Shown: positions 34,061 to 46,872 of the stretch, in pieces
How the letters are laid out: each line of letters begins with the position of its first letter
Position numbering within the stretch: the stretch's first letter is position 1
Assembly (NCBI RefSeq): GCF_018991925.1
Contig: NW_024753828.1
Location: 1,588,414 to 1,652,413, forward strand
From: Homarus americanus
Taxonomy: Eukaryota > Arthropoda > Malacostraca > Decapoda > Nephropidae
Length of the DNA: 64,000 bases
Direction of reading: 5' to 3'
Position numbers and translations under genes: made by a program
The notes under the pieces: model-generated
What the model was told of the DNA's origin: nothing
The model's input: only the letters and a program-made list of their open reading frames with translations
The model's database searches: none

Positions 34061-35130
34061 AAACTATTTAAATTGCCTTCTTAGAAAAAGTTTTCCTTGT
34101 AAATATATTTTTAACTTTTTTAAATGTTCCACCACCCTTTTTTTTTAAAAATACTCTTAAGATTTAAATTGGGAACCCACCCAGTTTAAAATTTACCCAA
34201 TTTAGAAAGTTTACACATTTCCACATTTCATTAATTTACAGATATATTCACCTTATTATAAAAAATATCATTTTCATATAATATTTCACTTTTGTTCGTA
34301 TTTTGTTTTTCACATTAATAAATAAAAATATTTCTTGAACACAGAATATATATGGAGAGAGAATTGTTGTGTTGTTAGTATATAGGATAGGGATAGGGAT
34401 AAAAAAGATAATTTGAAAAGTTAAGCCTTTATGCAGAACTTTTATTAAAAAATTATAAGTAAAAATGTTTATAAAGGATTTATATTTTTTTGTCTCATAT
34501 ATTTTTACAAAATAATCGATTGGTTCTAGATTTAATAACACTAGAGATTAGTTTTAAAAAGACCATTTGTTATACTTTTTAAAAGGTTTTGCAAAACGAT
34601 AAATCTAAATATAAAAAACGTTATTTTAAATTTCACACAACATGGATGGAAAGAAATGACACATTTACAGAATGTCTAATTAATATTGTTTCTGATAAAT
34701 TTATTCTAATTAGAATTACTTTTATATACACTAATTTTAATTATGAAACATGAATACATACATGTTAAAATTTTAGCACAAGGAAATGAGATCTTGCACC
34801 GCTGTATAGTGAATTAATTTTATTTCAAAGAAAAAATATTCTAGAAAACAATATATTATCGGAGGTGTTTTATAACATGTCATGCTAATGTATTTTTACA
34901 TATAATTGCTCTTGAATTTTATTATACACACAATTAGAAAAAAGATGTATTATAGATTGTCTTATCTTATGCCATCATTTTCTTGATAACGACGACCAGG
35001 TTAAAATAATAGATCAAAATACCTCTGCTTACAATCGTGCTTTATCAATCAATTTCTTATCATTTAGTAGATATAAACTTAATCTAATCCAATTACATGA
35101 TAATTGGTATTTTTATCATTTTATTATTGA
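34061..35130. other. AT-rich interval
   Basis: Very AT-rich, with poly-T/A runs and no frame with a motif. A 97-codon reverse frame (34541-34248) is Phe/Ile/Asn/Lys-rich as expected from composition. No gene seen. Confidence 0.5.
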
Positions 35131-35528
35131 TTTATATGAAGATCCTCCCCCAAACCTACTTGGGGAAGGATCTATGTTAGCCTGGGGAGATCTTCATATG
35201 ATGCCCAGTCGCGCTCATCTGAAGGTCCACTTAACTAACTAACCTAACTAACCAAACCTAACCCTACTAACCTAACTCTAACTGCATGAGCCTAACCTAA
35301 CCTAACCTAACCTAGCCAAGCCTATCCTAAATCCTAACCTAACCCGTAGCCAAGTCCAATCCTAACCTAATCCTAACTTAACCTAACCTAACTTAACCTA
35401 ACTAACCAAACCTAACCAAACCTGTCTAATCTTAACCTCTTTAAAACCTGGGGTTGAGGGGATCTTCATAGATCTGGCTGGGGGAGGATCTTCAGTTGGA
35501 TACTTTGGGGAGAATCTTCACTATGATC
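35130..35528. repeat. Telomere-like CCTAA region framed by GGGAGGATCTTCA modules
   Basis: Left module: GAAGATCCTCCCCCAA at about 35138 and its inverted partner GGGGAGATCTTCATAT at about 35185-35200. Right module: three forward copies, GGGATCTTCATAG, GGGGGAGGATCTTCAGTTGG and GGGGAGAATCTTCACT, at 35458-35520. Between them 35227-35440 is degenerate CCTAA/TAACC repeat. The same motif thus brackets a telomere-like tract in both orientations. Confidence 0.75.
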
Positions 35529-35529
35529 T

Positions 35530-37180
35530 CCATTATTTACTCATCAACAGATAAAAAATGTAAAAAGTATATTTATGTGTGTGCGTGTGTGTGTACGCAC
35601 TTATATTCTCAGATTGCTCAAAACGCTCAGCTAGTAGTGCTCAAAAAGAACAAGTAAACACCAGCAGTAAATTAGTAAAAGGTAAAAATATGTAAGACAA
35701 TTTATCAGATAAACATGGGTTGCTTTTTAACAACGATGATGAACATGCAGAGATTACTGCCGATGAAGAAGAAGAAAATCTCTGGGTTTTATTTAAACTT
35801 GTATATCACCACAGACAAACTGGATTTAACATTTTCAGAAATTAGTGATGGAAATTAGTTTATAACTTTATTTCCTTTCAAGATAACAAAATATTTGAAA
35901 TAATCTCAATGTTACATCCAAATTATACCAAATAACTGATCTTATTTCTATTTAAATTGATTCTTAGTTATGATAAGGATATAATTTGGAGTAGAATTAT
36001 AACTTGTTGGCTTTTTGTAATATAATGTGTGCAACCAATGACACAAGAAATATATGGAATTTGCAAGATTGCTCTAACTAAATTTGTAAAGACAGGTGGA
36101 TGGGTAAGTGTTACTGCATTTTCTTGCAAGTAGAATTCCGTTTAATTTATTGTATATATATTTCATTGAAACTTTAAATCAGCAAATAAATTTTCTTTAT
36201 GAGATCATTTTATAAGGACTTGGAAGCAGCTGAAATAATAGTGTAAAAAGTTACTGGAACAACTGATAAGCTACAAGATACTGATAAGTTTAACGATAAA
36301 CAAGATTTTGCCGAAAAAGTTTGCGGAGAAGTTTGCCCCAGTTTGTGGATAAGTTTGCTGAAGAAATTTGAAGATATGGTACTTATTTTAGGATATTATA
36401 CTTTCTTGGGTTTATAAATAGAATAGTAGCATCTGTTTTTGATGTATAATATATATCATTAAGTTATTGCTTTGAAGCATCAAGTAAATAATTACAGTAT
36501 TTCTTTGGAAATAGAGAATGTTAATCTACATTGTTTTTTCTTTTATAGGATGATGATAAACTTTCTGAAACAAAATATGGATATATTTATTATAGCGGCA
36601 TATACAGTTTTTTGTTGATATTATATTTAGTGCATATGCAAACCTTTATTACTTTTATTAAGAAGGAAGATTGACTGCTATAATAATCCAATATTTGTTG
36701 GATGTTGGGTTAGTTAGTCATTAGTGTACAAGTAAGACTGTATGCAGCCAGACTTGTTAATATGCAAGGCTACAAACATTGTATGTTAAATGTTTTCTAC
36801 ACACTTAAACAAAAGTCAAATAAATGTTAGTCTGAAAGGCGAGTTTTGTATTATAATACCAGCAAGCAACAATGGCTCCTGGTACAAAGTGTAATGCCTC
36901 TGCAGGCCATTATAACCATATCCTGATTTTTTGTTGGTAGAATTTCAATGAGGATGAGGGGGCAATATTATTTTTTTGTTTTTCTTTATAGGATGAAGAT
37001 AAGTTTACTGTGTAATACCAGAATTAAGAAGTGGGCTGGTGGATGCTCTTCACACAAGAACAACTTTGTTTTTTATTAGATGTTTTTATTGTGTATTACT
37101 TTTTTATTTAGTTTATGTGTTTTTGTCATTTAGACATTATATTTGTCTCATTTTAGTTCAAAAAGATAAACTCATACTGA
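35530..37180. other. AT-rich interval with weak coding-like islands
   Basis: A short GT tract near 35577. An open acidic stretch at about 35704-35835 reads DKHGLLFNNDDEHAEITADE and EEENLWVLFKLVYHHRQ. Downstream are isolated exon-like pieces with splice-site-like edges (for example GG|GTAAGTG near 36101 and TTATAG|GATGA near 36547 and 36989). Nothing links them into a known family. A decayed multi-exon gene is possible but unproven. Confidence 0.25.
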
Positions 37181-39250
37181 AGATTAAAAAATTATCATTC
37201 CCCGAGACTGCATAGGAAAAAGTAAAAAATAAAGTAAAGCCTTAACCCAGGCCAGTATAAATACAGTACTCATTGTTAGCCTGCAATGCTGTGATTTACC
37301 GGGTCTTGACGGAGTTCTCAACTGGCTCAGCCATAGACTTACGGAATAATAATGAAAAAAATGTGTGGGCAACTGTGCCCACATGATGATAGTGTTAAAA
37401 TCCCAGATTTGATAATCACTGTTGACTTCTCACTCTCCTCTACTAATTTCCTCCACTGCTGGTCTAATTGAGCATCGTGTGCGTAATTGATATAACGTTG
37501 AAATTCAAGCCTATCTCATCAGTAAGGATAGTCTTAGGGTGACTTAGTAGCTTTTGATCTCATGGGACCGGAAACCACTCCTTAAGTGGGTGAATGTCAA
37601 GCAAAAAAAGAAGGTAGAGAATTTTTACATTTTATTAATAATTACTTAAATATTACGTAATTTCATATTAAGATTAATATAGCTGTGGTTTAACAGCAAC
37701 CGTCTCAATTAGCCTGAGTGACGATGAGGTTGACAGACTGGGGAAACAAAGACGACTGCTGGGGATATACCAGGTATATTGGTTGGTCGCCACCCTTTCT
37801 CACCGGTTTGGGGATGTACATGACATCCTGCTCCAGTCTGGGTAAATCACTCGCCACCACTACCTCACCCCAAACTCCTCACCACTGCTGACTTAGGATT
37901 CTGCAAAGTAGGTTTACAATATGGATGTCTGTTTATATTTAATATTCTTCTGTCAATTTCTTTCCTAATTGTGTCCGGTTGTTTTTTCTGACCATCTGTC
38001 TTTTTGATAACTTTTCTTTATTGATCTGTCACCTTTTGCAATATAACTTGCATAGAAAAGAAGATAGATACTCAGCAAAATCCTCATCAAGTTTATATTG
38101 ATTAAAATATGTATAGACAGTTCAGGTTGTTTACGAATTAGGAATTTAGAATATAGTTAAAGTCTGCCCAGATCCCAACGAGCAGCAACAATAAAAAACA
38201 AAGACAATGGGACTATAAAAGGGTGAACCAAAGGATGCGAGTTTTTGTTATTATTATAATAAATGCCATAAATTCCTTAACAAAATATTCGGCTTTCTAT
38301 AATTTACTAAGCCATATAACCTAAACTTATGCAACATTGGCTTAACAATATATACACTATTTATAACATAAAACAATCGTGAAGCAAGTGGAGGTGGGGA
38401 GGCAATATAAGATTACAAAAATACTCAAGTGCAGTGCTACAGAAATGGCTGACGAGTAAGGCTGAGTAGAGGCAGTGAGTGGGTAGTCACTGTGACGTGG
38501 GTTTCCAGGATGGAGTGATCTAGTGTGGTCACTTCCCAGAGTGAACTGACTTTCCTCGATTTGGAGCTGATGGGAAGGCCCAGGAGGAGGTGACGCAACA
38601 GCCAGGATATGGAGAGGAAACCCCGGGTGGTAACTAAGACGAGTCATGCTCGGGTTTCGTCCTAGATGGCATTGCTCGTGGTGCTGGGTGGGTAGATCAT
38701 GACAATAGATGGCGTGGTTCATGTGCTGGGTGGGTAGATCATGACGGGTGATGGCGTGGTTCGTAACAAGGTACCTGATATAGCATCTACAGAGACAATG
38801 TGGGTATATAGTATAACAAGGATATGCGTGTGGATGTATATAGTATAATATAGGCAATTAGTGTATATCTGCTAGCTAACCTAAATGTTTCGTACTAAAG
38901 ACTCTTGTTCTATTAAGTTTTTCGATATTTCGTTCATCTATTCCAGTTTCTGCCTTCAGGTTCACAATTATTCTCTATTGCTTATCATTATGTGCTCAAG
39001 GTCGTTCATTTCTATTTTTATTCCTTATTTTATGATTTTGCTCGAACATCTCTCGTTACTGTAGTCAATATTACTACGCTACTTTTCTTTTCTAACAGCA
39101 TAACGTATCCTAACGAGGTTCTGTGACATTTCGAATTGACATTCTTTACTTATAGAACAATTATAACACGTAACTATTGATTAAGGGTTTAATTAATATA
39201 TTTCACATTCTTGCAAATCTGTGTGTCGATATTGGAATCCAAAGGGGAAC
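37181..39250. other. Unannotated interval with a 43-bp tandem duplication
   Basis: Units of about 43 bp sharing GTGCTGGGTGGGTAGATCAT occur at 38680 and 38733 (roughly 38666-38768). A 166-codon reverse frame over this region (38857-38357) is His/Pro/Tyr-rich and lacks motifs; I treat it as spurious. The 21-mer GTTCTCAACTGGCTCAGCCA plus T at about 37313 recurs at 26217, showing another low-copy repeat. Confidence 0.45.
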
Positions 39251-39369
39251 TAATTAACTTAGCCGCAATGTTGCTTCACTCTCTCTTTTACGGAGCTTTA
39301 ACGGGCATTGTTCGGTGGATTTGGCATCCTGTGTACCGCCGGTAAGGCTATGGGCTCGTAACACAAGTC

Positions 39370-39660
39370 TTGCCAGCGGTGCCCTCCTTCTCTGTGGAGT
39401 GTGTGGATATCGGTCACACGAGAATAACCCGTTATAGTACACCCTTCTTTCCTCACACAGCCAAACTGTGGAATGCTCTGCCTTCTTCTGTGTTTCAATC
39501 CTATTGCAACCTGTCTCACTTCAAAATGCTGGTTTTCCGGTATCTTTTTGGTGTAGATCAAGTCTTTTTCTCATTTTTTTTTTTTACTTTTTTCGCCCTC
39601 CGGGCCCTGTTGTGGGTCGATGACCTGTGCCCTGTCGGGCTATCCCCCGTATAAAACGAA
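39370..39660 (+). pseudogene. LINE C-terminal fragment with 3' end
   Basis: Reads RITRYSTPFFPHTAKLWNAL followed by PSSVFQSYCNLSHFKMLVFR, the FxPxTAKLWNxLPxxVF block that closes many arthropod LINE ORF2 proteins. It is followed by CGCCCTCCGGGCCCTGTTGT and a short AT-rich tail, matching the isolated 3' end at 1278-1350. Only about 90 codons remain. Confidence 0.72.
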
Positions 39661-39859
39661 TATATATGTTTTGGTAATTTATAATGACAGCACAACGGAT
39701 GTGGGGGCTCGTGGATGGGTTTCCTTTTCAACTTGGCGGTGCTGGTGTTAATGGTGATTACTCTGGCGGTAATGGTGATTACTCTCGTCATTGAAAGACG
39801 CTCGATCACTTCTGTCAACAGCATCAGACAGGTAAGTGAATACGATACCTCAGAGGACC

Positions 39860-40100
39860 ATCTAACCTGAACCTGACAATCTAACCCAGCTTAACCCTTT
39901 CGCCGTGTTTCACGCACTTACCATTTTATTCTGGCTACCGCCAGACCATTTTATTCAGCTTAGGGTAACCTCCCTCTGGCAAAGGGTTAACCTGACAATC
40001 TAACATAACTTTAACCTTTACCTAACCTGTCTATACCTCTTCTTCAATCCTAACATGACCTAGCTAACCCTAACCTAGCTAACGACCTAACCTAACTTTT
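39860..40100. repeat. Degenerate CCTAA telomere-like repeat
   Basis: Scattered TAACCTGA, CTAACCC and CCTAACCTAAC units over about 240 bases, interrupted by a non-repeat stretch at 39900-39990. More decayed than the 20.8-kb array. Confidence 0.6.
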
Positions 40101-41644
40101 ATTAAAGAAGAATTAATTTGCTATGTTTATAGTTGTATCTGAATATATTAGCATTATATATTGAGTTCGACTTCAATGTTTTCGCCATTTCCAAGGGTTT
40201 ACTAACTCATGCATACCACCACGGAGTTACGCTTTCACAAAGGGGTTACTCCTTCACCACGGGTTTCTAACACGTACAGTACATCCTCCACCACAGGGTT
40301 GCTAACTCTCGCCTTCACCTTCGACAGGACTCTCCACCAGACTAAGATACCCTAGCAAGCTCTGAGAGCCTCCGCCATCCTATTTCGAACTGGAGATAGA
40401 CCAGCAGAACTGTGACTACAACTCCTCCGTTACGTCTACGCTCACGACCCCACCCCCAGCTACCCACTTGGAATATACACAATTGTCATCTAAAATTAAA
40501 AGTTGGCTTCAGAAACCTGGCTACCCTCTAGGAACAGCGTGGTAAATACATCACAATGTATATTAAGTCTTCAGTACCTAAGAGGGTATTATACTTGATG
40601 CCTCCATTTTCCCAACTGTGAAGTCAGGTTGCCTTTTTTCAATTGATTTTATTCTAGAGATTATTATTAGTTCGGATGTATTTAAATTATTTCCACTTTA
40701 TATGTTAAGCATTCTTCTTATAATGTTTATGCCATTATTTAACATGATATTAAAAAGAAAAGCGATAATCTGACCTTTTATTGGTAGGAATATATGGGTG
40801 ACCTAACCTTGTGCTCACTATATCCTTATGACCTTACTGATGTATATCTGAAGGGTATCTTGAATTTGTTTAAAGACCTCAGTTAAGGCGTAGGGATGCT
40901 GGGTAGCGCGTAGTTCGCTTCATCGAGAACAAAGTAATATAATACACTAATAATGTTCTTGGTAGAGCGACTTACGCACCAATTCTGTACATATAACACT
41001 AACAACTTCACTGCTATTCCTTTTTACTACGTAGATGAGTAGTTAATGTTCAAAGTTGGCATGACAATTATTATTATCCGCAAAGACACTCTAAATATAC
41101 TGAGACAATGGAAACGGATTTGGTCCTATTTTGTTCATTATATCATTGATGGAATTTGTCCAGGTGTAAATTATATACATACTGTGCAGATATACAGTAC
41201 TCTGTACCTGGACTTATTCTTACAAATTGATTGATTGATTAAAAATATAAATATTATAAATATATGTGAAATATGAAACAAATCAGGAGTTATATATGAA
41301 ATAACTGAAAAAAGACTTGACTTTCATTAACATTATGCTAATGTACTCAACTTGATGACGTCATGGCCCCAGAATGTAGACTCAGCAAATAACAACAATT
41401 ACAAGTGATAATACGTAATTACAAAATAAAATAATTGATAATATTTGATATTTACAATAATGAGGTGTCACGTACTGTACGCCTCTTAAAACAGGTAAAA
41501 TAACTAACTAATCTCAATCTAACATAACCTCGGCTCTCTACAATGTAAACCGTTAATAAATACACTGAATTTTACGGTATTTTTGACAACCTGACTGCGG
41601 TAAGTGGGTCTGTAGGGGGACAAGTTCAAACATTATTATCGTCA

Positions 41645-41679
<35 letters not shown>

Positions 41680-43330
41680 GACTGGTATTTCACACACACC
41701 TACCATCATAACAGTGAGTTAGCAGTGGCATTAAACTTCTTGGAATCTTATGTGGAGATATATGATGCCAGTAACTATTGACAGCCAAGTAAGTTCTGAG
41801 GCTATAAGTAATAAATCCTGGTTCTGGCGGTCCTCCAAGAGATTGAGATATGAGAGACGATAGTAGTACTTTTGAGTTACAGTTTTAGTGATAAGTGTCT
41901 CTAGTGAGGAGAGATAGAGATTTGGATTGAACTTTAATATTAACCTACGTAAACTAACTAACGCTAGCTCTATTCCAATGTGACCAAAAACTAACACAAT
42001 TCCATTATGCCATCCCCACAGCTATACGTCGGAGGTGTCTAAGTTTCAGGTTGGGGGTGTTTAACCTCAGGTGATCTGAACACAGGGGTATCAAATACCC
42101 GGAGACTTACAGTAAGTACTTTTTGCACTCAGTGGCTATATCATTTCTCATATAGAACCAAACACACACATGTGTTTGAATACCTCTCAGACAGAGTGTG
42201 AGGCCAGACATAATACCAACACTCCTGTACCCACATTTGTGAACAGTCATTCCTTATGTCCAGAACTAAACAAAGAATTTATTTGAAGTACTCTGTAACA
42301 TTCAATGCCATAATATCCGGACCACTGGGGTTAGTTATACTGACCCTTGTGAACTCGACTCTGTAATCCTTTGCGAACGGTCACATGATGAGTATGGGGT
42401 GCACAATAAACCAGCTGTAAGTGGCCAAAAAGCACCTTATTTGCAGGGACAGCTCCTGTAACTAATAGGACCTGGAAGTCTTCAGGAGAGAGGGCTGTGG
42501 TACTCGTCCGTAAATTAGCATCCTCATCTTCTTGAGTTTGGCTTGTTCAGTGGCGGGCTTTGTAAGAGGGAGGAACCTAAGAGGCTACCGAGGAGGATTT
42601 TTTTGCTTATCTAATTCAGTTACCTTCTCCAGATCCAATGGAACATGGTTGAAGGCGGCCACGTAACAACAGGAAGATGAGATACACACTAATAACCACT
42701 CTGGTAGTCGATGAACCAGGGTGGCGATGTATCCTCGTCGTAACTCTCTCCGATAATGAAGATAAAGTGGAAGAATCTCTGGGGATGGAAGTCTACAAAG
42801 TTCCCTCTGAGTCCAACCTCATAAAGGTATATATTGTCAACCTCCTGCTGCTAGACCCATATTCAGGTGAGTTGGAACAGTTCCGCGGCATCCCTGGTAT
42901 AGCGAACGTCATTTAGATAATCCTCCCAGGAAAATCCGCGGTATGGGGAAGGATATCACAAGAGTAATCTCTCCTGGAGGGGCTTGAGTCTTGCCTGTCC
43001 TTCTCGTCCTGCGGTTGGCTGTGTGAGAGAGGAGAGTGACAACTGTTGGGTTTAATATTATTATTACTTATATATATATACTATTTTTTTAGTACTATCA
43101 TTATTACTACTACTGCCACTACAGTCTACAGTACTATTATAACGAGTAATTATAAAGTTCTTGTACAGTAACAGTAGTCTTACTTATAAAATTAAGTAGT
43201 ACATCTCTTATATACACACAAGTCGGAGTTTCATTAGTAGTTATCGAACAAACTTATGTTTTTTGATTGGTATCAGAATAAGTTGACAGCATGTTTTATT
43301 TTATCGTTTTAATTAAGAGTAAATGATTAT
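40101..43330. other. Unannotated interval
   Basis: No gene recognised. Contains short imperfect repeats of CACCACGGGTT/CACCACAGGGTT at 40200-40300, a (TTA)n tract at 41641-41680, and a (TA)n tract near 43069. A 79-codon forward frame at 42677-42916 has no motif and a splice-donor-like CAG|GTGAGT inside it near 42864. I do not support it as a gene. Confidence 0.35.
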
Positions 43331-43348
43331 GTTATCTTTGTTCACCAC

Positions 43349-43371
43349 AACACACACACACACACACACAC
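43349..43371. repeat. (AC)n microsatellite
   Basis: A short perfect AC tract shortly before the 18-bp satellite. Confidence 0.9.
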
Positions 43372-43468
43372 ATCCTGTTCTGATCATAATATTTTGTGTG
43401 ATTAATTTTTATAATTTTCTTGATGTCGAAGTTGTTACAGTGACAGGATTCAGCAGCAACTCACCAAA

Positions 43469-45737
43469 CACCATTACCACTACCGTCACCATTACCACTA
43501 CCGTCACCATTACCACTACCACCATTACCACTACCGTCACCATTACCACTACCATCACCATTACCACTACTGCTACCATTACCACTCACCATCACCATTA
43601 CCACCACCGTCACCATTACCACTACCGTCACCATTACCACCTACCGTCACCATTACCACCACCGTCACCACACCACCACCATCACCATTACCACCACCGT
43701 CACCTTACTTCACACTACCATCACCATTACCACTACTGCCACCATTACCACTACCACCACCATACCACTACCGTCACCATCACACCACCGTGACCACACC
43801 ACTGTTACCCACCACCACCACCATCACTTCAACTCACCGTCACCATCATTACACACCGTCACCATTACCACTACCATCACCATTACCACTACCGTCACCA
43901 TTACCACACTACCATCACCATTACCACTACCGTCACCATTACCACTACCGTACTTCATTACCACCACCGTCGCCATTCACCACCATCGCCATTGCCACAC
44001 CATCACCACCACCACCGCTCACCATTACCACCACCATCACCATCACCACCACCGCCACCATCACCACCACCATCACCAATACCACTACCGTCACCATCAC
44101 ACCATCTGCCACACCACCAGTGTCACCCACACCACCACCGTCACCATTACCACCACTGTCACCACTACCACCACCGTCACCACATTTCACTACCATCACC
44201 ATTACCTCACCACCGTCACCATCACCACCTACTGTCCACCACTACTCACCTACCGTCACCATTACCACGACCGTCACCATTACCACTACCATCACCATTA
44301 CCACACGTCACCATTACATGCCACTGTCACCATTACCACTACCGTCACCATTACCACTACCGTCACCATTACCACTACCGTCACCATTGCCTTACCGTCA
44401 CCATTACACTACCGTCAGCCACCACCACCGTCACCATTAACACTACCATCGCCATTACACCACCGTCACCACACCACCACCATTACCATCACCACTACCG
44501 TCACCATTACCACCACCGTCACCCACTACTCAATTCTCCGTACCATTACCAACCGTCACCTCACTTCACCACCGCCAACTCACCAACCGTCACCACTACC
44601 ACCAACGTCACCATTACTAACTACCGTCACCATTACCAATGCACTGTCACCATTACTTGCCGTCATTAACACTCCATACCATTACCACTACCGTACCATT
44701 ACCACTACCGTCACCATTCCACTACCGTCACCATTACCACTACCTCATCACCATTACCACTACCGTCACCATCTACCACTCACCATCACCATTACCGTCA
44801 ACCATTACCACTACCGTCAGTTCACATACCACCGTCACCATTACCACACTGTCACCATTAACACTACCGCCCACCACACTCACTCACCGTCCCACACCAC
44901 CACCGCCCATTAACACTAACCATCGCCAATACCACCACGTCACCACCACCACCACCACCACTACCACCATCGTCACCACTACCACCACCGTCACCCATTA
45001 CCACTACCGTCACCATTACCACCACCGTCACCATTACCACTACCGTCACCATTCCACTACCGTCACCATTACCACTACCGTTCCATTACCACCGCCTCGT
45101 CACCATTACCACTACCTTCACCATTACCACTACCGTCACCATTAACACTACCATCGCCATTACCACTACCGTCACCATTACCACTACCATCACCATATCA
45201 CTCAGTCACCATTACCACTACCATCACCATTACCACTACCGTCACCATTACCACTACCATCACCATTACCACCACCGTCACTATTACACCAACACCATCA
45301 CCATCACTCAATTCACCGGTCACCATTACCACTACCGTCACCCATACCACTTCACCGCACCATTACCGCCTACCGTTACCATTACCACTACCATCACCAT
45401 TACCACTCACCGTCACCATTGCCACTACCGTCACCATTACCTCTACCATCACCACTGCCATCGCCATTACATCACCGTCACCATTACCACCACTGTCACC
45501 ATTACCACTACCGTCACCATTACCACTATCATCACCATTACCACTACTCGTCACCATTACTAATTACCGTCACCATTACCACTACCGTCACCATTACCGT
45601 CACCATTACCACTACCATCACCATTCCACTGCCGTCACCATTACCACTACCGTCACCATTACCACTACCGTTACCATTACTTCACTACCGTCACCATTAC
45701 CACTACTGGTTCACCATTACCATTACCGTTACAGCAA
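43469..45737. repeat. 18-bp satellite (CACCATTACCACTACCGT)n
   Basis: About 2.27 kb of head-to-tail 18-mers, with CCG/CCA and ACT/ACC variants. Many units are damaged by one- or two-base insertions such as CTCAC or TTCAC. The array ends about 25 bases before the assembly gap. His/Pro/Thr-rich frames across it are artefacts. Confidence 0.96.
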
Positions 45738-45762
45738 TACGTAACTGAACGAAGCACACTGA

Positions 45763-45862
45763 NNNNNNNNNNNNNNNNNNNNNNNNNNNNNNNNNNNNNN
45801 NNNNNNNNNNNNNNNNNNNNNNNNNNNNNNNNNNNNNNNNNNNNNNNNNNNNNNNNNNNNNN
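45763..45862. other. Assembly gap (100 N)
   Basis: Exactly 100 N, the conventional placeholder for a gap of unknown size. It follows the satellite, so real array length is unknown. Confidence 0.99.
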
Positions 45863-45959
45863 CTAGATTATATAATATTAATATAACACATCATTACAGG
45901 AATAATATGGAACAACATGGAAGCATGTTATATAAAAAAAATAGAAAAATACGACACGG

Positions 45960-46660
45960 TCGTAACACCTCCCAATGCGTATGTGGCTCTTCCTATGACG
46001 CCGATCACGCCATGGTGTGCAAGAAAGGGGGCTTCATATGCATGAGGCATGACGAAGTAAGGGATCTCACAGCACATATGTTGAAGGAAATCTGCCGTGA
46101 TGTCAGGGTAGAACCGACCCTCCTTCCATTGGACGGTGAGATTTTCCAACATAGGACTTCAAACACATCCAACGAAGCTCGTGTTGACGTCAGTGCTCGA
46201 GGATTCTGGACGCGGGGACAGCGAGCCTTCTTCGATGTCAGGATTTTTTATCCCATGGCCGGATGTCACCGTAACTTAGCTCTCGATGCTGCACACAGGA
46301 GAAACGAGAACGACAAGATAAGGGCATGTGAGGAGAGAATTCAGAACGTGGATCAAGGCAGCTTCACTCCTCTAGTGTTCACAACCTCTGGTGGGATGGG
46401 ACCAAGTGCAAGATGCTTCTATGCCAGACTCTCGGAGGTGATCTCCGAACAGAAGCAGCAGCCCAGAAGTTATGTTACAGCCTGGTTGAGATGTCGACTG
46501 TCCTTCTCTCTCCTTCGGTCGGCTTTGCTCTGCCTCAGGGGAACGAGAGCTTCGACCCCAAAGCCGACAACAGTTGCAGATATTGACTATGAGGCTACAG
46601 CCACTGAATGCCGCATAGATCTGCGGCTCAACTAATTCAACACAGCTAGGATAGCTACTT
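45960..46660 (+). CDS. REL-type LINE C-terminus, copy 3, open
   Basis: Open frame to TAA at 46633-46635. From about 45970 it reads QCVCGSSYDADHAMVCKKGG, FICMRHDEVRDLTAHMLKEI, VEPTLLPLDGEIFQ, ARVDVSARGFWTRGQRAFFD, VRIFYPMAGCHRNLALDAAH, VDQGSFTPLVFTTSGGMGPS, RCRLSFSLLRSALLCLRG and a tail TVADIDYEATATECRIDLRL. The Cys2-His-Cys block followed by VDV...FFDVRIF resembles a PD-(D/E)XK nuclease core, as in LINEs with restriction-like endonucleases that nick the target. It is truncated before the RT. The first 20 codons of the frame (from 45907) lie outside the homology. Copies 1 and 2 lie at 26.3-27.5 and 28.17 kb. Confidence 0.7.
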
Positions 46661-46689
46661 ATGTATTAGGATATTTAATATTAAGGTTA

Positions 46690-46872
46690 TAAAATGGCGG
46701 CAAAGGTGTGGCTATTGGGGGAGGCTGGAGGTCACATTTAAAAAAATAAATAAATAAAAGTAGAAGCAAAGATGGAGCCTCGGATACACGGTCATAGTTG
46801 TGTTGTGTGCGGAAAAAAGTAATAATCGAGCTTTGAAAGTTCATTTCTTCCCGAAAGACACCAGACGGTAAG
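46690..46872 (+). pseudogene. THAP-like first exon remnant
   Basis: After ATGGCGGCAAAGG (46694) there is a second ATG at about 46771 reading MEPRIHGHSCVVCGKK, then stops. In the next frame comes NRALKVHFFPKDTRR, which runs into CGG|GTAAGA-type donor sequence at 46866-46873. A C-x2-C near the start followed by a basic-aromatic HFFPxDxxRR stretch is typical of the N-terminal half of THAP zinc fingers, found in P-element/Kolobok transposases and host proteins. The second half (C-x2-H) is absent, replaced by a LINE fragment. Confidence 0.4.

Noticed and set aside
38357..38857. 166-codon reverse frame
   Set aside because: No motif, covers a tandem duplication, skewed His/Pro/Tyr composition.
42677..42916. 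79-codon forward frame, considered as an exon; reverse strand considered as MBT-like
   Set aside because: No conserved motif on the forward strand, and the reverse reading resembles a known domain over only about 20 residues with stops after it.
43323..45748. Long Thr/Pro/His-rich frames up to 225 codons
   Set aside because: All frames of the 18-bp satellite stay open by composition. No start context or unique sequence.
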